Positions 25,669 through 35,065 of a DNA stretch of 64,000 nucleotides are shown here, piece by piece. The notes under the pieces are model-generated. The model saw nothing but the letters and a program-made list of their open reading frames with translations. It did not search any database and was not told the origin of the DNA. The stretch covers positions 698,501 to 762,500 of the forward strand of contig NZ_JACVVX010000001.1 in assembly GCF_014534685.1 (NCBI RefSeq). The letters run 5' to 3'. The stretch comes from Oryzicola mucosus (GTDB taxonomy: Bacteria > Pseudomonadota > Alphaproteobacteria > Rhizobiales > Rhizobiaceae). A program made the translations under genes and the position numbers. Position 1 is the stretch's first letter, and each line of letters opens with the position of its first letter.

Positions 25669-26373
25669 ATGTCCGATCTGTCAGCGTTCCCGATCACCAA
25701 GCAGTGGCCCGCGCAGCACCCTGATCGCATCCAGCTCTATTCGTTCCCGACACCGAACGGCGTGAAGATCTCGATAGCGCTGGAAGAGACCGGCCTGCCC
25801 TACGAGGCGCATCGGGTCGACATCATGAAGAACGAGACCTGGACACCGGACTTCCTGTCGCTGAACCCGAACGGCAAAATTCCATCGATCATCGACCCGA
25901 ACGGTCCCGGCGGCACGCCCTTGGCCTTGTTCGAATCGGGCGCAATCCTGACCTACATCGCCGAAAAATCCGGCATGCTCATGCCGAAGGACCCAGCGCG
26001 GCGCTATGAGACGCTGCAGTGGGTATTTTTCCAGATGGGCGGCATTGGCCCGATGTTCGGCCAGTTCGGTTTCTTCTACAAGTTCGGCGGCAAGGCCATC
26101 GAAGACAAGCGTCCGCTGGAACGCTATCGCGACGAGAGCAAGCGTCTGCTGGGCGTCATCGAGGGCAGGCTGCAAGGCCGCAAATGGATCATGGGCGACG
26201 ACTACACCATCGCCGACATCGCGATCTTCCCCTGGGTACGCGGCCTGCGCGACGTTTACGAGGCCACGGACATTCTGGAGTTGAAGACCTTCACCCGCAC
26301 CTTCGAATGGGTCGACCGCGCCATGGCGCGCCCGGCCACGCAGAAGGGCCTCAACATACCGCCGCGCTCCTGA
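25669..26373 (+). CDS. Glutathione S-transferase, YfcG/YghU (Nu)-like
   Basis: A 234-residue cytosolic GST. The thioredoxin-like N-terminal domain contains LYSFPTPNGVKISIALEETG, whose TPNG-K pattern is that of Nu-class disulfide-bond reductases (YfcG, YghU). NPNGKIPSI (cis-Pro) and FESGAILTYIAE (gamma-glutamyl binding) follow. The C-terminal helical domain includes DDYTIADIAIFPW. AAGGAG lies just before the ATG at 25669. It probably reduces glutathione mixed disulfides; any link to the NodFE-like pair upstream is only positional. Confidence 0.88.
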   Translation: MSDLSAFPITKQWPAQHPDRIQLYSFPTPNGVKISIALEETGLPYEAHRVDIMKNETWTPDFLSLNPNGKIPSIIDPNGPGGTPLALFESGAILTYIAEKSGMLMPKDPARRYETLQWVFFQMGGIGPMFGQFGFFYKFGGKAIEDKRPLERYRDESKRLLGVIEGRLQGRKWIMGDDYTIADIAIFPWVRGLRDVYEATDILELKTFTRTFEWVDRAMARPATQKGLNIPPRS

Positions 26374-26398
26374 CGCACGAGCCCGCGGCTGACGGCCG

Positions 26399-27019
26399 TC
26401 AGTCGCGGACCTCAAGCACCAGTCCGGCCTGAGCGCGGGCATTCAGCACTCGGTCGACATTCGGCATGTCATTGCCTGCGATCCAGGCGCGGGCATCGGC
26501 TTCGCTGCGGCCATGGCCGAGCCAGCGCCGCATCAGCCGTTCCTCGAGCACCGCGCGGGGGACATCGACGAAGATGCTGAAGTCGAACAAGGGCGCCAGC
26601 CTGCGCCAGGGATCTTCGTCGAGCAGCAGGTAATTGCCTTCGACCAGTATGAATTTGGCGTCGGAAGCGACGATGTCGGCCGCTGCCCGCGACAGCTCCA
26701 TGCTACGGTCGAAGACCGGTATCGCAATATCGGGTTCACCGGATCGGATCCGCTTCACCAGGGTTTCAAAACCGGCGAAGTCGAAGGTCTCGGGCGCGCC
26801 CTTGCGGGACCTTAGGCCACGACGGTCCAGGATCGCGTCGTCATAGTGGAAACCGTCCATCGGGACCACGACGGAAGAGCCCTGCGGCAGAACGTCGTGG
26901 AGGGCTGCCGACAGCGTCGATTTCCCCGCGCCGGGCGGCCCGGCAATCGCCACCACGTAACGATCCTTGTGCGCGGCCTGTTTGAAGATTTTGGCTGCGA
27001 TGCTGGCAATTTCCGACAT
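26399..27019 (-). CDS. P-loop nucleoside/pantothenate kinase-like protein
   Basis: A 206-residue kinase of the uridine/pantothenate-kinase-like fold. Walker A is AGPPGAGKSTL, the acceptor-binding Asp is in VPMDGFHYDD, the specificity loop is RKGAPETFDF, and VEGNYLLLDEDPW is followed by VDVPRAVLEERLMRRW. Its closest known relatives include the kinase encoded with the rhizobial fructose ABC transporter (FrcK) and E. coli YggC, whose substrates are not established. GGAGG nine bases upstream of ATG 27019 decides the start. It is divergent from the carboxypeptidase gene. Confidence 0.8.
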   Translation of the reverse strand: MSEIASIAAKIFKQAAHKDRYVVAIAGPPGAGKSTLSAALHDVLPQGSSVVVPMDGFHYDDAILDRRGLRSRKGAPETFDFAGFETLVKRIRSGEPDIAIPVFDRSMELSRAAADIVASDAKFILVEGNYLLLDEDPWRRLAPLFDFSIFVDVPRAVLEERLMRRWLGHGRSEADARAWIAGNDMPNVDRVLNARAQAGLVLEVRD

Positions 27020-27208
27020 GTCGTAATCCTCCACGCCCATATTGCCGCGCCAGCGCGAGAAACTCAAATCCTCGTGAACGAAAGCTTTGCGAAAGGCATG
27101 TATGTCAGAGTCCCGAAGCATGCGTCGCTTCGCCCCTCCCAGGATCGAGTGGACGCATTGGCAGGCGTATATTAAAGCAGCACCGGAATCGGGATCTCTG
27201 ACCATATC

Positions 27209-28144
27209 ATGACCGCTCTGGCGTTTTCATCGACACGTTCCTGGCGTGCCCTGCCCTCTTCGTTCGGGCGCATCGCGGCTGCCTTGCTGGTGGCCGCTTC
27301 GCTTGCCGGCTGTTCCACAAGCAACACGCTCGAGGTGAAGCCTACGGCAAGTGTCACGGCATCGTCCTTCGTCGACGGCAAATACGCGGCACTGGTCATC
27401 GATGCGGCAAACGGCAAGGTGCTCTACGCCGTCAATGAGCGCTCGCCGCGCTATCCCGCGTCACTGACCAAGATGATGACGCTCTACATCCTGTTCGAAG
27501 CCCTGCAGTCGGGCCAGGTCAATATGGCGACGCAAATTCCGGTGTCCGTTTCGGCGGCTTCGCAGCCGCCGAGCAAGATCGGGCTGAGACCCGGCGAAAC
27601 GATTGACGTCGACACGGCGATCCGCGCTCTTGCGGTGAAATCCGGCAATGACGTCGCAGCCGCCGTGGGCGAATATTTCGGCGGCGGCACAGAAGAAGGC
27701 GCCGCTGCCCTAATGACGGCGAAGGCGCGCTCGCTCGGCATGAATGCGACGACGTTCCGTAACGCCTCCGGCCTGCCCGACCCGTTGCAGACCACCACTG
27801 CCCGCGATATGGCGGTTCTGGGCTTGGCGCTGCAGAAGCGCTTCCCGCAGCACTTCCACTACTTCTCCGATACCCAGTTCGCGTTCAAGGGCAAGGTCAT
27901 TCGCGGCCACAACGACATGCTCGGCCGCGTACAGGGCGTGGACGGCATCAAGACCGGCTATATCCGTGCCTCGGGCTTCAACATCGTCACCTCCGTCAAT
28001 CGCGGCGGACGGCGGCTTATCGTTGTTGTGATGGGCGGCGACACCGCCCGCAAGCGCAACGCTCATGTGGAGGAGCTGATCGAGCGCTATCTGCCGAGTT
28101 CGCCCTTCGCCCAGCCCTCGGCTGTTCTGTCGACGGGGCTCTGA
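27209..28144 (+). CDS. D-alanyl-D-alanine carboxypeptidase (S11), probable lipoprotein
   Basis: A 311-residue PBP5/6-type enzyme that trims the terminal D-Ala from peptidoglycan pentapeptides. The signal sequence ends in a lipobox (LAGC, Cys35), so it is probably lipid-anchored at the periplasmic side. Active-site motifs are SLTK (Ser85, Lys88), SGN (145-147) and KTG (248-250). The usual C-terminal PBP5 beta domain and amphipathic anchor are missing: the protein ends soon after the catalytic domain, consistent with lipid anchoring instead. It is monocistronic. Confidence 0.9.
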   Translation: MTALAFSSTRSWRALPSSFGRIAAALLVAASLAGCSTSNTLEVKPTASVTASSFVDGKYAALVIDAANGKVLYAVNERSPRYPASLTKMMTLYILFEALQSGQVNMATQIPVSVSAASQPPSKIGLRPGETIDVDTAIRALAVKSGNDVAAAVGEYFGGGTEEGAAALMTAKARSLGMNATTFRNASGLPDPLQTTTARDMAVLGLALQKRFPQHFHYFSDTQFAFKGKVIRGHNDMLGRVQGVDGIKTGYIRASGFNIVTSVNRGGRRLIVVVMGGDTARKRNAHVEELIERYLPSSPFAQPSAVLSTGL

Positions 28145-28149
28145 TCCGC

Positions 28150-29022
28150 TCAACCGGCTGAGCGGTTCGCTTCGCCGGTGTAGTAATTCACATAGCGCGC
28201 ACCGATGGCGCCGACCGGCATGACGATGAAGACGTCCACCGTGCCGAAATCGTCGTCGATGACGCAGCCATCGCCGATGCGCGCACCGACGCGCAGATAA
28301 CCCTTGATCAGCGGAGGCAGGCCGAGCAGGGCCGATTTGGTGCCGACGGCCTCCAGCGGCATCAAATCCATCCTGTGGTAGCGCTTAGCCACGGCGCTGA
28401 CGCTCCATTCGGCATTGGCACGGCAGTGATGCCAGAGATAGGACAGCGCCTCGGCATGGGCCTGAGGCTGCACGCCATGAAACGACGCGCAACCGACCAT
28501 CGCATCCACCCGGTTCTGGGTCACATAGGCCCAGATGCCTTGCCACAGCGCCTCGATGGTGCGCTTGGAGCGATAGGCCGGCAGCACGCAGGAGCGGCCA
28601 AGTTCGAGGAAACGCTTGGTCGGGTGCCGGTCGATCAGTGCATCGAGCGCGAATTCGTCCTGCGAATAGAAGCCTCCGGATTTCTGCGCGGCTTCCTGGC
28701 CCAAAAGCCGGTAGGTACCGACGATCTGGCGATGACGCGGGCCGGGCATGGCCGTATCGAAGACAAGGAGATGGTCGCAAATGTCGTCGAAGCGGTCGGC
28801 GTCGCGCCGGTCCGTCGATGGTGCGGAATGGCGGCCCGCGCCGCACTCCTCGTAAAAAACCTTGTAGCGTAGTTCCTGGGCGGCGGCGACTTCGCCCGCA
28901 TTTGCGGCAAGGCGGATTTCCAGCGTTCCGATTCGTCCGAGCGGCTGGCCGCGAAGAACGTCCAGAGGCGATGCGAACGCCGCATTTGCACGGGTCGCAG
29001 TGTCGAGCAAGGCTGCGTGCAC
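28150..29022 (-). CDS. olsB: L-ornithine N-alpha-acyltransferase (ornithine lipid synthesis)
   Basis: A 290-residue GNAT-fold acyltransferase that moves a 3-hydroxyacyl chain from ACP to ornithine, forming lyso-ornithine lipid. OlsB hallmarks are LGRIGTLEIRLA, AAQELRYKVFYEE, DICDHLLVFDT, QIVGTYRLL, FLELGRSCVLPAYRSKRT and DAMVGCASFHG. The start is GTG 29022, because AAGGAG lies eight bases upstream; the longer frame would need a TTG with no such site. No olsA is adjacent. It is transcribed in the same direction as, and 104 nt after, the histidine kinase gene. Confidence 0.88.
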   Translation of the reverse strand: MHAALLDTATRANAAFASPLDVLRGQPLGRIGTLEIRLAANAGEVAAAQELRYKVFYEECGAGRHSAPSTDRRDADRFDDICDHLLVFDTAMPGPRHRQIVGTYRLLGQEAAQKSGGFYSQDEFALDALIDRHPTKRFLELGRSCVLPAYRSKRTIEALWQGIWAYVTQNRVDAMVGCASFHGVQPQAHAEALSYLWHHCRANAEWSVSAVAKRYHRMDLMPLEAVGTKSALLGLPPLIKGYLRVGARIGDGCVIDDDFGTVDVFIVMPVGAIGARYVNYYTGEANRSAG

Positions 29023-29126
29023 GGGCGATTCTCCTTCGAGCCATCCCTCATGGCGCGGGATACGAAATGGGTGCAACAGACGTGTGACACTATGACTGCA
29101 GCATGGCAAGCCGGTCAAGTCCGACC

Positions 29127-31394
29127 TCAGCGGCGGGCCTGCTGCTCGACCGCATCGGCAAGCGTCGCCGGGTCGAGCGGCTTGGTTAGGAAACCGCTGG
29201 CGCCATGCGCGATGACACTGTGGCGGGTTTTCTCCTGGCTGTCTGCGGAGAGAACGAGGATCGGCATGGGCTCCAGCCCTTCCTCCTCTTCATGGCGCCG
29301 GATGACGGTGATCGCATCGAGACCATCCATGATCGGCATGTGCAGGTCCATCAGCACCACGTCATAGTGATGCCCGTCGGGGCTGCATATGACGTCGACC
29401 GCCGCCTGGCCGTTTCCGACCACATCCACGGTGTGGCCCGCCTTGACCAGCGTGGCACGGGCCAACATCGCGTTGATCTCATTGTCCTCGGCCACCAGAA
29501 TGCTCAACGCGCTGCTTTCGCGCCGCTGGCGGATTTCAGGCAGCCGGCTTTGCCGCACGGCGTTGGCGGCGACAAACTCCTCGGTCTGGCGCATCAGCAC
29601 GATGCGCAGCAGCGTTTCGCCGCGAACCGGACGGGGCAGGAAGTTGCCATAGCCAACGGCGCGGTATTCGTTGAGCAGGCCGCGGTCGGTCGGCGTGATC
29701 AGGGTGATCGCATCGCCGGTGAAACCCGCCTCGCGCATTTTCTTCATCACCGCGCCATCGGCGCCCTCGATGACCGTATCGACAAGAGCCACGTCGGCAT
29801 CCCGGGCCATGAGCAGCGCCTGGGCGACGGTGGGAGCCATTTTCACCTCGGCGGCATGGTCGCGCAGCGTCCGCGCCATGGCCTCGGCTTCCACAGTGTT
29901 GGCAGAGACGATCACCGCACGCCTGCCGGCGAGGATTTCGCCGCGCATCAGCGAACTGCCGCCCGGATGCAGCGCGGGAATCTCGAAGGCGAATTCGGAT
30001 CCCTTGCCCAGCGTGCTGGTGACGCCGATGGTGCCGCCCAGCGACGCAATGATGCGCTTGGAAATGGCAAGGCCGAGTCCCGCGCCACCATGCAAGCGGG
30101 TGGATGTGCCGTCCGCCTGCTCGAACTCCTCGAAAATGCGCTCCATATCCTGTTCGCGCAGGCCGGGACCGGTATCGGCCACCGCGAAGCGTATGGTCTC
30201 CGCACCTGGCATGCCGGCACGCGTCACCGACACCAGCACACCGCCCGTTTCGGTGAACTTGATGGCATTGCCGATCAGGTTGAGCAGAACCTGCCGGACG
30301 CGCCCGGGGTCCGCTGTGATGATCTGGGGGACGTCGGTCGAGACATAGCAGCCGAGTCCGATATTCTTGCCGAAGGCGCGCGAGGCCAGCAGCTCGACGA
30401 CACTTTCGGCCAGTTCGCGCGACGACATGGGTTGCGGTTCGGGATCGAAGCGGCCGGCTTCGATCTTGGAATAGTCTAGCAGATCCTCGATCAGCGCCAA
30501 AAGCGCGCTGGCGGATGTCGAGACCGCGCCGACATAGGTACGCTGCTCGGGCGTCAGCGGCGTGTCGGCCAAAAGCGTCGCCATGCCCATGATCCCGTTC
30601 ATGGGCGTGCGAACCTCGTGGCTGACCATGGCCAGGAAGCGGGACTTCGCCTGGTTGGCGAGTTCGGCCTTCTCCCTGGCGCGAATCATCGCGGTTTCAG
30701 CACGCTTGCGCGCGGTGATTTCGCGCGCAATGGCCCGATGCGAGGTTCGCCGGGTTTCGCTGTCGCGCACCGACAGTTCCATCCAGGAAAACCAGCGCAG
30801 CCCGTCAGGCGTGTGGATCGCCACATCGGTGGAACTCAGGCACTCGCCGTTGGCGAAGGCGGCTTCCGGAACGAGACCGACATCGACGCCGAAATCCGCG
30901 AGGGTTTTTCCCTTCATCTCCTGCGGATCGGCCCCGATCAGGTCGGCGATAATGCCGTTAGCGTAGAGAATCCTGCCTTTGCCGTCTCGGTGTACATCGA
31001 TATCGCCGAGCGCGTCGATAAGGCCGTGGAAGCGCTCCTCGCTCTCTTGCATTTCCCACATGCGGTCGGCAAGCGTGACGATTTCCAGTCGCGAGCGCAT
31101 GATGGCATCGCTGAGTTCGTCGGCGGCTCGGTCGCGCTCACGCAAGGTGCGATGGAGCAGCGCTATCCCGCCAAGCATCGCTGCGAGCAGAGCCGCGGTG
31201 ACAAGGGAATGGACGCCGAGAAAGCTGGAAATACCGACAAGAAACACCAACGCGACAAGGCCGGCGAACAGCCAGTCATACCTGCGCTTTGGAAGTTCCG
31301 GGGCCAGAGGCGGCGCGGCAACGCGCTGCCGTTTCTGAACGGCGGAGCTCCGCTGTTCTGTCTTACGATTGTCGAGAGACGATCCCTGCACCAT
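29127..31394 (-). CDS. Hybrid sensor histidine kinase with pseudo-receiver and receiver
   Basis: A 755-residue membrane kinase. Two close transmembrane helices (about 40-85) are followed by a PAS domain (about 120-225). The HisKA domain has the phosphorylated His259 in MVSHEVRTPMNGI, and the ATPase domain has NLIGNAIKFTETGG, DTGPGL and GAGLGLAI. A degenerate receiver-like domain (about 485-595) lacks the normal acidic pocket. The final REC domain has Asp683 in VVLMDLHMP and the Lys in LTKPLDP. It is not CckA, whose HisKA begins differently. The signal and output partner are unknown. The ATG at 31394 is used; a GTG 21 nt upstream is possible. Confidence 0.88.
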   Translation of the reverse strand: MVQGSSLDNRKTEQRSSAVQKRQRVAAPPLAPELPKRRYDWLFAGLVALVFLVGISSFLGVHSLVTAALLAAMLGGIALLHRTLRERDRAADELSDAIMRSRLEIVTLADRMWEMQESEERFHGLIDALGDIDVHRDGKGRILYANGIIADLIGADPQEMKGKTLADFGVDVGLVPEAAFANGECLSSTDVAIHTPDGLRWFSWMELSVRDSETRRTSHRAIAREITARKRAETAMIRAREKAELANQAKSRFLAMVSHEVRTPMNGIMGMATLLADTPLTPEQRTYVGAVSTSASALLALIEDLLDYSKIEAGRFDPEPQPMSSRELAESVVELLASRAFGKNIGLGCYVSTDVPQIITADPGRVRQVLLNLIGNAIKFTETGGVLVSVTRAGMPGAETIRFAVADTGPGLREQDMERIFEEFEQADGTSTRLHGGAGLGLAISKRIIASLGGTIGVTSTLGKGSEFAFEIPALHPGGSSLMRGEILAGRRAVIVSANTVEAEAMARTLRDHAAEVKMAPTVAQALLMARDADVALVDTVIEGADGAVMKKMREAGFTGDAITLITPTDRGLLNEYRAVGYGNFLPRPVRGETLLRIVLMRQTEEFVAANAVRQSRLPEIRQRRESSALSILVAEDNEINAMLARATLVKAGHTVDVVGNGQAAVDVICSPDGHHYDVVLMDLHMPIMDGLDAITVIRRHEEEEGLEPMPILVLSADSQEKTRHSVIAHGASGFLTKPLDPATLADAVEQQARR

Positions 31395-31495
31395 GGCGCA
31401 GGGTATAACCAACACAGATTATGGAAGCTTTTGGCGGAACGGTTGCATTTTAATCATAGCCACTTTCCGGCAACACCGGCAGGCCGGGCTAAGCG

Positions 31496-32302
31496 TCAGC
31501 GTATGTAGCTCTTGTAGACGAAGCCCTTTTGCCCGTTGAACTCGATCTCGCACCATGCGGTGCAGGACCCCAGGGCGACCTTGGCATTTCGCGGCACGAC
31601 GCCCAAGACCTTCGCACCCTTCTGCGGCGATGCCCGCATGTTGACCGACGATTTGATCGTCGCAGATTTACCGTCGACCGCGGCCTGTTCGACGGGCTTG
31701 TCCTTGACCGTATTGGCCTTTGCGGGCACCGGAGCCGTGGCCGGCGTTGTCTCGATCGCCGCCGTAGCGCTGGGATCGGTGGCCTCGGGCTGAATATCCG
31801 GCACCACGCGGTTGCGCAGGCTCTCGGTGGGCAGAAGCGATGCAGCCATGGTCGGAAGCGCTGCGGGAGCGGCCTCTTCCTTGACGATGGATGGCGGCTG
31901 TTTCGGCTTGTTTTTGGCCGGCTGTTTTTCCGACCAGCGCGGATCGGCCTTGGTCAGCGGCTCGACCGCCTGGACGGCCAAGTCATCGGGCGACACCCGG
32001 CCCTGGCGTTGAACCGGCTGGGCTTCCGGAACATAGGCAACTTCTTGGGCGACGCGGCCAGTCGAATTATCGGCCTCGGCAGCCGCGGCCGGATCGATCA
32101 CCTGTGCGGACCATTGGCCGGAACGGGGAAGGATGAAAAGCGCGGAGACGGCGGTAACGGCAAGAACGACCGTCATCGCAACGGTCGCGAGAACTAAGCG
32201 GCGTGCCGGTGCATCGCAACGCCAGTCGGCGGTGGTCTTGCGTGCCGTCAGAACCAGCCCCCGTGTGTTCTTCGACACGGCCGGACCGAATGGTTTCTTC
32301 AC
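31496..32302 (-). CDS. SH3-domain membrane-anchored protein
   Basis: A 268-residue protein. The N-terminus is basic and cytoplasmic, followed by one membrane helix (LVLATVAMTVVLAVTAVSAL, about 36-57). A long Pro/Ala/Lys-rich linker (about 65-200) precedes a C-terminal bacterial SH3 domain (about 205-268: KSSVNMRASPQKGAKVLG ... WCEIEFNGQKGFVYKSYI). Such proteins usually bind peptidoglycan in the periplasm. The start is GTG 32302, preceded by GGAGAGGG; the upstream GTG at 32329 is less likely. Function beyond wall binding is not evident. The ~200 nt upstream to lspA hold no gene. Confidence 0.78.
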   Translation of the reverse strand: MKKPFGPAVSKNTRGLVLTARKTTADWRCDAPARRLVLATVAMTVVLAVTAVSALFILPRSGQWSAQVIDPAAAAEADNSTGRVAQEVAYVPEAQPVQRQGRVSPDDLAVQAVEPLTKADPRWSEKQPAKNKPKQPPSIVKEEAAPAALPTMAASLLPTESLRNRVVPDIQPEATDPSATAAIETTPATAPVPAKANTVKDKPVEQAAVDGKSATIKSSVNMRASPQKGAKVLGVVPRNAKVALGSCTAWCEIEFNGQKGFVYKSYIR

Positions 32303-32504
32303 TTTTCCCTCTCCACGTAACGCCGGCACGATGTGCCCCTGCCGGCGACTTCACATGGTTCGCGAAACTGCGACCATACATGCGGGGGTTTGACCGACCC
32401 GCCGCAACGAACGCTCTTTTGAATCCTGATTGTGGCCATTGTCGGGACATAGGGCAACACGCAGAAAATTATCCGCCTTTTTTCACACTGGTAGAGGGCG
32501 GACG

Positions 32505-32996
32505 TCAATCTTTTTGCGCGCGGGCGGATTGCCGGCGCCAGCCGAGGAATTCTTCCAGCACGACAAGAGCAGCACCAACGCTGATGAACGCATCCGCCAG
32601 ATTGAAGACGGCGAAAGACCAGACCGGCGTGTGGAACAGAATGTAGTCGATGACATGGCCGTGGACGGTACGATCTATGACATTGCCGATGGCGCCGCCG
32701 ACGATCAGCGCAAAGCCGATGCGCGCGACCAACTGCTCGGATGTGGTCTTGCTGGCAAGGTAGGAAATGAAAGCCACAACAGCCAGGGAAAGAACGACCA
32801 GCGTGGTATCGCCGAAGGAAGAGAACAGCGAGAAGGCGATGCCGGTGTTGTAGGTCCGAAACAACGCCAGGAACGGCAGCAGATCGACCGGTTCGTGCAT
32901 GACCAGCCGCGCCTCGACAAGATATTTTATCCACTGGTCGAGCAGAACCGCGACCAGGACGATAGCGGAATAGATGAAAAACGGCCTTGCCTTCAC
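32505..32996 (-). CDS. lspA: Lipoprotein signal peptidase (SPase II)
   Basis: A 163-residue four-helix inner-membrane aspartyl protease that removes signal peptides from prolipoproteins after lipidation. The catalytic Asp pair is in GNVIDR and FNLADAFI, and the [10 protein letters not shown] motif is conserved. The start is GTG 32996, which overlaps the stop of the upstream RNA methyltransferase (GTGA), giving translational coupling. The length is normal. Confidence 0.95.
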   Translation of the reverse strand: MKARPFFIYSAIVLVAVLLDQWIKYLVEARLVMHEPVDLLPFLALFRTYNTGIAFSLFSSFGDTTLVVLSLAVVAFISYLASKTTSEQLVARIGFALIVGGAIGNVIDRTVHGHVIDYILFHTPVWSFAVFNLADAFISVGAALVVLEEFLGWRRQSARAQKD

Positions 32997-33853
32997 GCTC
33001 CGGCCTCCGGCGACAGCGAAAGGGCCGCGCGCCTGATCTCAAACAGCATGATACCGGTGGCCACCGCCAGATTGAGCGAATCGGCGCGTCCGGCCTGCGG
33101 GATGCGCAGGAGGCGATCACAGCTTTCGGCAAGGATGTCGGGCAGCCCCTGCTGCTCGTTGCCCATCACCAGAAGCACGGGCTTGGTGCCGAAATCGACC
33201 GAACGGTAATCGACAGCCCCCTTCAGATGCGTGCCGGCGACGAGACCGGAAAAGCCTTTGCGCCAGGTCAAAAACGCCTCGACGCTCGCTTTAGCGACCG
33301 GCACGGCAAAGATCGAACCCATGGTGGCGCGTACGGTTTCCACGGAAAACGCGTCGGTGGTCTCGCCGACAAGGATGACGCCCTTGGCGCCGACGGCATC
33401 GACGGTGCGGATGACGGTGCCGAGATTGCCGGGGTCGCGAACCCGGTCGAGCGCCACCCAGACATCGCCCGCCGCCGGTCGGATGTCCTTCAGCGCAACG
33501 AAACGCTGTGTGAAGACACCCACCACCATCTGCGGATTGTCGCGGCGGGTGATCGCGGCCAGCACCTTTTCGGACACTTCCAGCACGTCGCCGCCGCTCG
33601 CAACCGTGCGGGCGGCAATTTTCTCGACGGCGGGATTGCCGAGCGCGGATTTGGCGAAGATCAGCGTCTTGATCGTCCAACCGAGGTCGAGCGCGTCGAT
33701 GACCAGTTTAAGGCCCTCTGCCATGAAGGCGTTCTGCTGGTCGCGGAATTTCTTCAGCGCCAGCGCCTTGATGTCCTTGACCAGCGGATTGGCCAGGCTG
33801 GTGACTTCCTTGACGCGGCCTGGTGCGCCCTTTTGCCTGTCGACTTCGCTCAT
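32993..33853 (-). CDS. SpoU/TrmH-family RNA 2'-O-methyltransferase
   Basis: A 286-residue SPOUT methyltransferase. An N-terminal substrate-binding domain ([18 protein letters not shown]) precedes the knotted catalytic domain with motif 1 ([15 protein letters not shown]), motif 2 ([11 protein letters not shown]) and motif 3 ([15 protein letters not shown]). It uses S-adenosylmethionine to methylate a ribose in rRNA or tRNA; the exact nucleotide is not evident. It lies between a class I methyltransferase and lspA, overlapping each by four bases, so the three form a tight operon. Confidence 0.9.
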   Translation of the reverse strand: MSEVDRQKGAPGRVKEVTSLANPLVKDIKALALKKFRDQQNAFMAEGLKLVIDALDLGWTIKTLIFAKSALGNPAVEKIAARTVASGGDVLEVSEKVLAAITRRDNPQMVVGVFTQRFVALKDIRPAAGDVWVALDRVRDPGNLGTVIRTVDAVGAKGVILVGETTDAFSVETVRATMGSIFAVPVAKASVEAFLTWRKGFSGLVAGTHLKGAVDYRSVDFGTKPVLLVMGNEQQGLPDILAESCDRLLRIPQAGRADSLNLAVATGIMLFEIRRAALSLSPEAGA

Positions 33854-34920
33854 TGCGCCACCCAGCGGGAGAAGAGTGAGGTCGACAGCGCCCGGCCCGC
33901 CGACTTTTCGCGGATGACCAGCTCACCCGACTCGATGGTTCCGCCCATGCCGGCGAAACTGTCGCGCATCAGCGCATGAATAGCGAAGAACGAGGCGCGG
34001 ATCGAGTAGGCGGTCAAAACCACCGCCAGCGGCCTGGGCGTCAGGATCGAACGGCAGATGTCGGTCAAAACAGGCAGATGCTCGAACAATTGCCAGATCT
34101 CGCCCTTGGGGCCGCGGCCATAGGCGGGCGGATCGAACAGGATGATGTCGTAATGGCTGCCGCGGCGTTCCTCGCGCTCGGCGAACTTCATGGCATCCTC
34201 GCAAATCCAGCGGATCGGCTTGTCGACGAGACCAGCCATTTCCTGGTTTTCACGCGCCCAGCCGATCGCCTTCTTCGAGGCGTCGACATGGGTAACCTCT
34301 GCGCCGGCCCGTGCCGCGACCAGCGAGGCGAGGCCGGTATAGCCGAAGAGGTTGAGCACCTTGACCGGGCGTTTCGCCTCGACGATGAGGCGGGCCGTGT
34401 GGTCCCAATGGGTTGCCTGCTCGGGAAAGACGCCGACATGGCGAAACGAGGTGAACCTGCCCCAATAATCGATGCCGTCATGTTTCATCGGCCAGGTCTC
34501 GCCCAAGGGCGCGCTTGGAAAGCGCCAGCGGCCGAGACCTTCCTCATCGGTATCGCCGGTGAAAACAGCATCGGCGTTCTGCCAATCCCGGACCGGCAAG
34601 GCCGGGCGCCAGATCGCCTGCCCTTCCGGGCGGACGATGCGATAGGGACCATATTGTTCGAGCTTCTGGCCGTCGCCGCTGTCGAGCAGCGCGTAATCGG
34701 CCGTGGGTGGAACTTCCAGTATCACCGGCAACCGCTCTGCCGGCAGCGTACCCTCCCGGCGCACCAGCTTGCGCGGCGGCGAAGGCGGCTCGCGCGTCTC
34801 GGCCTGGCGGGCATGCTCCGTCCGCTGCGGCATGGCATCGCGCGGCGGACGCGATGGTGTGGCCGCGCGATACGGCGCCTGGCCTTTCCTGTCCGGTTTT
34901 TTGTCGCGTGGATGCTTCAA
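33850..34920 (-). CDS. Class I SAM-dependent methyltransferase, RlmI-like
   Basis: A ~356-residue probable rRNA methyltransferase. A basic, disordered N-terminus is followed by a domain with LEQYGPYRIVRPEGQAIW and a Rossmann methyltransferase domain with VLNLFGYTGLASLVAARAGA (SAM motif), VTHVDASKKAIGWARENQE and DPPAYGRGPKGEIW (catalytic DPP-Y/F). This arrangement is that of RlmI/RlmKL-type rRNA cytosine or guanine methyltransferases. The start is uncertain: TTG 34920 has GGAG upstream, while ATG 34833 is the next option. It is coupled by ATGA to the SpoU gene and divergent from the WYL regulator. Confidence 0.82.
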   Translation of the reverse strand: MKHPRDKKPDRKGQAPYRAATPSRPPRDAMPQRTEHARQAETREPPSPPRKLVRREGTLPAERLPVILEVPPTADYALLDSGDGQKLEQYGPYRIVRPEGQAIWRPALPVRDWQNADAVFTGDTDEEGLGRWRFPSAPLGETWPMKHDGIDYWGRFTSFRHVGVFPEQATHWDHTARLIVEAKRPVKVLNLFGYTGLASLVAARAGAEVTHVDASKKAIGWARENQEMAGLVDKPIRWICEDAMKFAEREERRGSHYDIILFDPPAYGRGPKGEIWQLFEHLPVLTDICRSILTPRPLAVVLTAYSIRASFFAIHALMRDSFAGMGGTIESGELVIREKSAGRALSTSLFSRWVAQ

Positions 34921-35065
34921 GAACTCTGCTCCGATCTCGTCGCCGCTTTTGGCACAGGCTCTTGCCCGTCGCAACCGGAGCCCCGTTGAGGCAAAGGAGA
35001 AGTGCCGCTTGCATGAACGGTTGATCGGGCCGAAAAAGCTCGCAAACTGGAATTCACCGTCGTCC

